Origin: Castanea sativa
Taxonomy: Eukaryota > Streptophyta > Magnoliopsida > Fagales > Fagaceae
Reading direction: 5' to 3'
Length of the DNA stretch: 64,000 bases
Assembly: GCF_040712315.1 (NCBI RefSeq)
Contig: NC_134013.1
Location: 4,313,001 to 4,377,000 of the forward strand
The translations under genes were made by a program, and so were the position numbers. Positions 57,416-64,000 of the stretch are shown here, piece by piece; the stretch's first letter is position 1, and every line of letters starts with the position of its first letter. Under the pieces are notes generated by a model. The model had not been told where the DNA came from and did not search any database. It saw nothing but the letters and a program-made list of their open reading frames with translations.

Positions 57416-59974
57416 ATGGGTAGGTTTAAGTGTCTAGTTGATACCGCCGCGGGAATGGAAGGCTTCAGAGCCAAGTATCACATTCCCGGCGATGTAGGTT
57501 TAAAGTACTGCCCGGCAGAAGCCGTGGCCGGTTCTAGAAAAGAGGGAGAGGTTATCATCCCAATGATAGCCTTTATAGAGGGTGGGATGACCCTCCCAAT
57601 GAAACCTGTAACTAGGGAATACCTTCGCAGCCATCGGTTGTGCCCCGATCAGTGTCTCCCAAACGTTTTTAGAGTTTTGGGTAGCGTCGATGCTCTAAAC
57701 GAGCAAATGGGTCTAAACCTCACTTGGCACGACGTCGTCTTTCTGTATGAATCCCACAAACTCTCCAAAGTAGGTTACTACATTAAATCCCGTTCCAGCG
57801 TCGTTAGGCTAATCTCCTGTCTGCCCAAATCCAACAAAGGCATGAAGGACGACTACCTGATCGTCTCTGGGAACTGGCACGACGGCCTCCACTGCCCAGT
57901 TGAGTGGGGAAATCCAGGTGCGACACCTTAGGATTAACCTCCCCATCTCACGACTTCCTTTAATACTCATAAACGTGCACGCTAACATGTATTTATATTT
58001 GTTTAACTTCATTACTTACTGTGTGAATCTGACCATGTTCGTTTGCTTTGGTGTCTTTCTTCGCAGATAAGCAACACGTGCGCCCACGCTTAAGCCACTG
58101 CAACGTTGCAGATCTCAACCGAGTGCTTCGCTCCGAGGTGTTTGTCAGCGAGGACCTACAACTTAGAGCCGCTCATCTGATTCTGGGGTACACTCCCATC
58201 TCTTCGGACTTCCAGGAGATAGAAAACGCCATAATCGCAGGTGACCGAAGACGAAGGAGAATAAACATAGCTCGGCCCCACTTTTTGGACGAACACAATC
58301 TCCCCAACGCCCCTAACACCGTTTTGTACAACCAGCCCATAGCAGCAATTCCCCTTGCTGTGCACTCTCAGGCGACTGTTGTTCCAGAAGAGCAGGTGTC
58401 TTCTTTAAACACGCTAGACGAGGAGATAGAACAGTTCCATCTTGAGGACACCGAAAGACCTCGAGGGAGCCAGTTCGTTGTACTCTCTGACGAGGAAGAA
58501 GAAGCCACAGAGGCTTCAGGAATTGCAGGGTTGGTTGTTGCCCAACCAGAGGACGAATCCGAGGAGGATATGGACAGGATGAAGGGTCTCCTGACTAACA
58601 GAGCTGCGAAGGTTGTTGAGAAAAAGACGGGGGTGTCCCAAGCTCTTCCATCTTTGCCACCTCCCCCTCCTCCAGCCGAGCCAAAACTCCCAGCCGAGGA
58701 CCCCAAAAAGAAGAGAAAAGGGGAGGCCGAAGAGACGATCAGTAAGGACCCCAAGAAACCACGACGACAACCTCCACCGGTTCAGCAGCAGAAGTTGGAC
58801 AAAGGCAAGGGTAGGGCTCGCTCAGTTGAAAGCGGGGAAATCAGGGACGAGGCCGAAGTGCGCCGAGCACCGACCACCTGGTCCCCTGACTTAAGACTGG
58901 ATGGCGCACCCATCTCCTGCCAATCCAGTATAAGGGCGGTTCAACAAGGCCATGCTCACCACTTGGCAGAAGTGTTGGAGCGCCCTCTTTTGCTGCCCAA
59001 GGACATGGAAACCTTGGAAAAAAATGAGCCAGCCACAACTATTCCTCTCTTTAAAAAGAGACTTAGCGCTGGTAAGTTTACCCCTTTTAAGGAAGTTTCC
59101 ACTTTTAACAGTATTCAATCATTCATAAGTGCCTTGCTATATCTGACTTCCTCGCACTTTACTGCAGGCCATTCAAGAAGTCTTCATAGCCGAGAAATTT
59201 ATAGAAGAGACTCAGAAGAAGGCCAGAACTGAGCTTGAAGTCAGGTTGGAGACTGAGAAGTCCTTGGGCACAGCCCTTGCTGAGAACGAGAAGCTTACCT
59301 CGGAGGTGGCTGATCTAAAGAGAGAGAGGAATGGGGCCGAGGCCAATCTGAAGACCATGAAGACCCAGATAGAAGGGCAGCGCAAGCTCCTTCACGAAAA
59401 AGATGATGAGCTCTCCCGAGCCCAAAGGGAACGCTCGGATTTGGAGAAGGAACTTGTACTGATGAAGGAAGAAGCCAGCTCATTCCATCGCTCTCTACAG
59501 GCTACCAAGCAGACGAGCTACGAAGAAGGGGTAGCAAACATCGAGGAGCAGCTGACAGAGGCCTTCGCGGCTCTGTGCCGGGAGTACTGTCAGAAAGTCT
59601 GGGGGGAAGCCCTAAACGTAGCTGGAGTTCCTCTATCCTCGGATCTGAGGAAGTCCGAGAACGTTTGGCTTCCCCTAGAGATACAGGAGATTGAAGAGGC
59701 TCCTGCTGCTACTCCTACCCCTGAGTCAACTCTCCCTACTCTGCCTCCGATGGTCCCACAGTTAATTCCAGATCCTACAGAACCTTCAGGTTCCAACAAA
59801 GAGAAGGAAGGAGGTGGGGATGCAGAGAAGGACTTGAGCCAGAAAGTGGAGCCCAACGTCCTTCCGACGAAGACAGCAGACAAAGGAAAGCAAGTCCTGT
59901 CTTCTTTTGAGTTGGAGTTGAGAAAGACCGAGGCCACCAGTACTTCCCAGCAAGACCCCCCTCCAAAAGCTTAG
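57416..59974 (+). pseudogene. Antisense gene (aORF) of element III, three exons, one base from intact
   Basis: Exons are 57416-57917 (502 nt), 58067-59071 (1005 nt) and 59168-59974 (807 nt), with GT-AG introns of 149 and 96 bp in phases 1 and 0. Seven A residues at 59018-59024 include one extra base relative to element II; allowing for it the total is 2313 nt, an exact 771 codons. Predicted product about 770 aa. Residues about 1-165 are a PF04195-like domain (IPMIAFIEGGM; RLCPDQCLPNVFRVLGSVDA). An acidic and then Pro/Lys-rich linker follows, then a coiled coil of about 100 residues, then REYCQKVWGEALNVAGVP and an acidic/Pro-rich tail ending PPPKA. No catalytic motif is recognised. It lies in the same place and strand as in elements I and II. 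Extra antisense ORFs are known in Tat elements; their role is not. Confidence 0.85.
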
Positions 59975-60420
59975 GGCTTAGCTTAGGACTTCTCTCTTTC
60001 CATATTCGATTTAAATTTGTAATGTATATTTGAATGATTAATGAAGAACAATTCCATTTAATTCTCACCCATGTTGCATCCATTTTACTTTATTCTTTTT
60101 GTATTTGTCATAAGGATTGCCATTGATACATAGTCAAAAAGGGACAGAACAAACAAATCTAACTCCAAGTATTACACAATCATAACCTCCATGCAATCGT
60201 TCGCGTGTTATTAAAAACTTAATAAAAAGTGATATGGCTAATATGTTTAAATAATGCCTTGGTTAAAAAAGAGAGACCTCATATAACGATTAAAACCTTA
60301 TAATGTGTAGCATTGTTTTTAGTAGGATGTAAGATCCGAGGACCATTCCTTACATAAATTTGCTTAACACTTAAAGATATGGAACTTTAAAATCCGATCT
60401 AACAAACAGTAAGGTACTAA

Positions 60421-61119
60421 TTTCCAGGCGCAATGAGGAATTAACTTTAATCAAGTTTGCGGTCCGAGAACAAGACTTATCCAAGTTGCTGTTTAATTAT
60501 TTAGATCAGTAATTTCAAATGTTAATTTTCCCAAAGTAGGAGGTCCGAGGGCTCGGCATAACTTAGATTCTGTTTAACAAATGAGAAGACATCAATTTCC
60601 ACAAGGTTTGTAGTCCGAGGACTACACTTAACCAAGTTTCTGTTTGATTCTTTAGAACAGTAGCTTCAATTGTTAATTTTCCCCAAAGTGGGAGGTCTGA
60701 GGACCCGGCATAACTTAGGTTCTGTTTAACAAATGAGAAGACATCAATTTCCACAAGGTTTGTGGTCCGAGGACTACACTTAACCAAGTTTCTGTTTGAT
60801 TCTTTAGAACAGTAACTTCAAATGTTAATTTTCCCAAAGTAGGAGGTCTGAGGACCCGGCATAACTTAGGTTCTGTTTAACAAATGAGAAGACATCAATT
60901 TCCACAAGGTTTGTGGTCTGAGGACTACACTTAACCAAGTTTCTGTTTGATTCTTTAGAACAGTAACTTCAAATGTTAATTTTCCCAAAGTAGGAGGTCT
61001 GAGGACCCGGCATAACTTAGGTTCTGTTTAACAAATGAGAAGACATCAATTTCCACAAGGTTTGTGGTCCGAGGACTACACTTAACCAAGTTTCTGTTCG
61101 ATTCTTTAGAACAGTAACG
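60421..61119 (-). repeat. Tandem repeat, about four copies of a 151-bp unit, in the element III spacer
   Basis: GTTAATTTTCCC recurs at 60521, 60672, 60824 and 60975. Each unit contains two diverged halves, one around GTGGTCCGAGGACTACAC and one around GAGGTCTGAGGACCCGGC. A more degenerate copy precedes it at 60421-60520. Confidence 0.93.
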
Positions 61120-61175
61120 GCATGCGTCAGAGGTACTTATAACTTCGAAATGTTAACTGACAAAAGCACATTTTA

Positions 61176-64000
61176 TTAATAATAATACCTTCTAAGATTA
61201 TTTACATTCCATGGGCGTGGTACAATTCTTTCGTCTAGGTCAGCTAGCCGATATGACCCTATGCCTGCTACTGAAACAATACGATAGGGGCCTTCCCAAT
61301 TGGGTCTGAGCTTATCCCAAGCTGGGTTCTTAGAGGTGCCGACAACTTTTCTTAGCACAAGATCACCAGGTGCAAGTGGCCTTAGCTTCACGTGAGCGTC
61401 ATATCCTCGTTTTAGCTTCTGTTGATAGTAAGCCATTTGAACCATAACTGCCTCGCGTCGTTCCTCAAGTAAATCAAGACCTTTCTCCAGGAGTCCATCG
61501 TTGTTCTTCGGGCTAAAAGAACTTGTCTTTAGGGTAGGAAAATCGTATTCCAAAGGTATCACCGCCTCGGCCCCATAAGTCATAGAGAAAGGCATTTCCC
61601 CAGTGGACCTGCGCGGTGTGGTCCGATACGTCCACAGAACATGAGGGAGCTCTTCTACCCATCTGCCTTTCGCATCGTCCAACCTTTTCTTCAGCCCATT
61701 GAAAATGACCTTGTTAACGGCCTCGGCTTGCCCATTTCCTTGAGGATAAACTGGAGTGGAATATCTATTTATGATACCCATGTCACCATAATACTTCCTA
61801 AAAGCCTTACTATCGAACTGAACACCGTTGTCTGAGATGAGTGTGTGTGGTATACCGAATCTAGTGACGATGTTTTTCCAGACAAACTTCTTGGAGTCAA
61901 CATCTCTAATGTTTGCTAAGGGCTCGGCCTCAACCCATTTAGTGAAATAGTCTGTTCCCACGAGAAGCCATCTTTTGTTACCTGTTGCCCTCGGGAATGG
62001 CCCAACTATGTCTAGTCCCCACTGTGCGAAGGGCCAAGGACTGGAAAGGGGGTTAAGAACTCCTCCAGGTTGATGAATATTAGGGGCGAACCTCTGACAC
62101 TGATCGCATTTCCTGGCATAGTCTTGAGCCTCCCTTTGCATATTGGGCCACCAATAACCCTGAGTTAGAGCTCTGTGGGCTAAGGATCTTCCCCCGGTGT
62201 GGCTGCCACAAATCCCTTCATGCAGTTCTTCCAGAAGCCCTTCCGTTGAGTCAGGGTGTACACACAACAAGTACGGTCCTGAAAAGGATCATTTGTACAG
62301 TTTCTGGTCCTCGGACAACCAGAAACGCGGCGCCTTTCGGCGTATCTTATCTGCTTCAGATTTGTCCTCAGGAAGGACATCATTCCTAAGAAAAGATATG
62401 ACCGAGTCAATCCAACTATGTCCAGGCCTTATTAGATGGATGCGAGGTGCATTGGCAACGACAACAGAGGGTTTTAGTAAATCCTCAACGAGGATAACTC
62501 TAGGTAAACCTTGAGCCGAGGTAGTTGCCAGCGTGGCTAAGGAGTCTGCATAGGTATTTTCGCTCCGAGAGATATGAGTTAAGGCGAAGGAGTCAAATTC
62601 AGGTTGCTGGCGCTTGATCTGGGCCAAATATTCCTGCATTCTGGGGTCCCTAGCCTCCATGGTCCCCATGACCTGGCCGACCACCAGTTGAGAGTCCGAG
62701 AAGATATGGACTTCCTTTCCACCCATCTTACGTACCATCTGCATGCCTACTAAGACTGCTTCATACTCGGCCTCATTGTTAGTAGCTGAGAAGGCCAATC
62801 TTAAAGATTTTTCAAAGACAATTCCTTCAGGGGACATTAGAACAAGTCCAATACCAGACCCTCTCTGATTAGCAGCCCCATCCACATACACTTTCCAAGC
62901 CGAGGGCACTGCGGCCGTGATCACTCCAACTGATTTTGCATCCATGTGTGCTTCCTTCAGAGCTTCTTCTAGCAATGGTTCAGTAAACCCTGCCACCAAG
63001 TCGGCAAGGACTTGGCCCTTCACCGAGGTGCGAGGCTTGTACTTAACATCAAAAGCCCCCAGGATGGTCCCCCACTTTGCTATCCTTTCTGAGTAGTCGG
63101 CGCTACGCAGCACTGCCTTGAGGGGCAATTGAGTCAGAACAACCACTGTGTGAGACTGAAAATAATGGGGAAGCTTTCGCGTGGCATGAACCACGGCCAG
63201 AAGCGCTTTCTCTAAGGGTTGATAACGCACATCGGCATCACCTAAAGACTTACTAACATAATATACCGGTCTTTGCACCCCGTTATCATCTCTTATCAGA
63301 ACCAGGCTGACCGCGTGGACGGCTACTGCCAGATAAGCAAACAAAATCTCATGTGCCTCTGGACGAGACAGAATGGGTGGCCGAGAAAGATATTGCTTGA
63401 GCTGTTGAAAAGCTAACTCGCAGTCCTCGGTCTATCGAAACCCTTTCCACCTATTCAACAGTTGGAAGAAAGGACGACACTGGTCAGCTTACCGAGATAT
63501 GAACCTATTCAAGGCAGCAATCATTCCCGTTAACTTTTGAATCTCTTTTGGGTTCCGAGGAGGCTGCAAGTCCTGAATAGCCTTGACCTGCACCAGATTT
63601 ACCTCTATGCCTCTATGAGTAATCATGTATCCCAGAAATTTTTCAGACCCCACGCCGAAAGAGCACTTTGAGGCGTTGAGGTGCAACTTGTACTTTCTCA
63701 GTATCTGAAAAGTATCTGCCAGATCTTTCACGTGCGAGGGTATTGTTTTGCTTTTCACCACCATATCGTCGACATATACTTCAATGGTTTTCCCCATTTG
63801 CTGTTCGAACATTCTGGTCATCATCCTTTGATAGGTAGCCCCAGCATTCTTCAAGCCAAACGACATGACTTTATAATGATAATTCCCCGTTGGTGTGATG
63901 AAGGCAGTTTTCTCCTGGTCCTCTAATGCTAAGGGAATCTGGTGGTAACCCTGGAAGGCGTCCAAAAAACTCATCCGAGGATGTCCGACAGTGGCATCCA
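61176..64000 (-). pseudogene. pol: Element III pol (RT, RNase H, archaeal-type RNase H, integrase), three stops
   Basis: RT is visible from the window edge to about 63489, with catalytic YVDDMVVK. RNase H follows. The archaeal-type RNase H begins WKVYVDGAANQRGSG, with Asp155, Glu193, Asp217 and Asp267 of the 62289-63344 frame as the likely DEDD set. Integrase (61176-62270) has His17, His24, Cys55 and Cys58 as zinc ligands and Asp87, Asp147 and Glu183 (35 residues between the last two) as the D,D35E triad. It ends WNVNNLRRYYY. Stops are at 62289-62291 (TGA for CGA), 63432-63434 (TAG for a Trp codon) and 63489-63491 (TAA for TCA). The frame is otherwise continuous. In a living element these enzymes copy RNA to DNA and insert it. 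Confidence 0.92.

Larger units (their letters stand above)
56160..64000 (-). mobile_element. Tat-lineage Ty3/gypsy retrotransposon, element III (3' part, runs off the window)
   Basis: From the left: 3' LTR (56160-56907), polypurine tract, antisense gene on the plus strand, 151-bp repeat array, then integrase, the two RNase H domains and RT on the minus strand up to the window end within RT. It is the same family as element II, with very similar proteins in the opposite orientation, and is the best-preserved copy: only three stops are seen in the visible pol. The other LTR, gag and protease lie beyond 64000. Confidence 0.94.

Noticed and set aside
60521..61119. Regularly spaced repeats that might suggest a CRISPR array
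   Set aside because: The units are contiguous 151-bp tandem repeats without unique spacers, in a plant retrotransposon.

Overview
This is plant nuclear DNA, very probably from a woody dicot. The evidence is spliced genes with GT-AG introns, AT-rich intergenic DNA, a HECATE-type bHLH gene, and Ty3/gypsy retrotransposons of the Tat lineage with an extra archaeal-type RNase H domain and an antisense gene. Fagaceae (oak, chestnut, beech) is my guess from the overall style of the retroelements; nothing in the window proves it.

Only two clear host genes are present. Positions 203-4618 (+) hold an eight-exon WD40 gene matching ROOT INITIATION DEFECTIVE 3 (RID3; yeast Ipi3 / human WDR18 family). A telo-box lies just upstream of it, as is common for plant ribosome-biogenesis genes, and a small SINE sits in its second intron. 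Positions 12930-13670 (+) hold a single-exon HECATE-like bHLH transcription factor. Between and after them are AT-rich intergenic DNA, microsatellites and small non-autonomous DNA transposons: 5331-5891, 7333-7559, 33962-35055, 37020-37299 and 53809-54017.

From 15.2 kb onward the window is dominated by three related Tat-lineage retrotransposons. Element I (15251-27861, minus) is old and carries an internal insertion and an integrase deletion. Element II (41319-52060, plus) is complete, with 759-bp LTRs and a perfect 5-bp target duplication, but is riddled with stop codons. Element III (56160 to beyond 64000, minus) is the best preserved but runs off the window. There are also two solo LTRs (39164-40200 and 52114-52900). 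Each Tat element has the order LTR, gag, protease, RT, RNase H, archaeal-type RNase H, integrase, tandem-repeat spacer, antisense gene (aORF), LTR. The aORF shows two introns at the same positions and phases in all three elements, and the reading frame closes exactly in the two most similar copies once one single-base indel in each is allowed for.

Positions 35481-53641 are an old tandem duplication of an approximately 3-kb host segment containing a degenerate minisatellite. The first copy later received a 280-bp foldback element. The second received two solo LTRs and the whole of element II, so paralogous empty sites confirm every insertion boundary.

The most unusual signals are four. First, the conserved spliced antisense gene. 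Second, a UAG-CAA-YYA stop context at the protease-RT boundary of elements I and II. Third, a C-to-T (often CAG to TAG) nonsense signature suggestive of decay through CHG methylation. Fourth, conversion of an 81-bp spacer repeat into a 151-bp two-part repeat.
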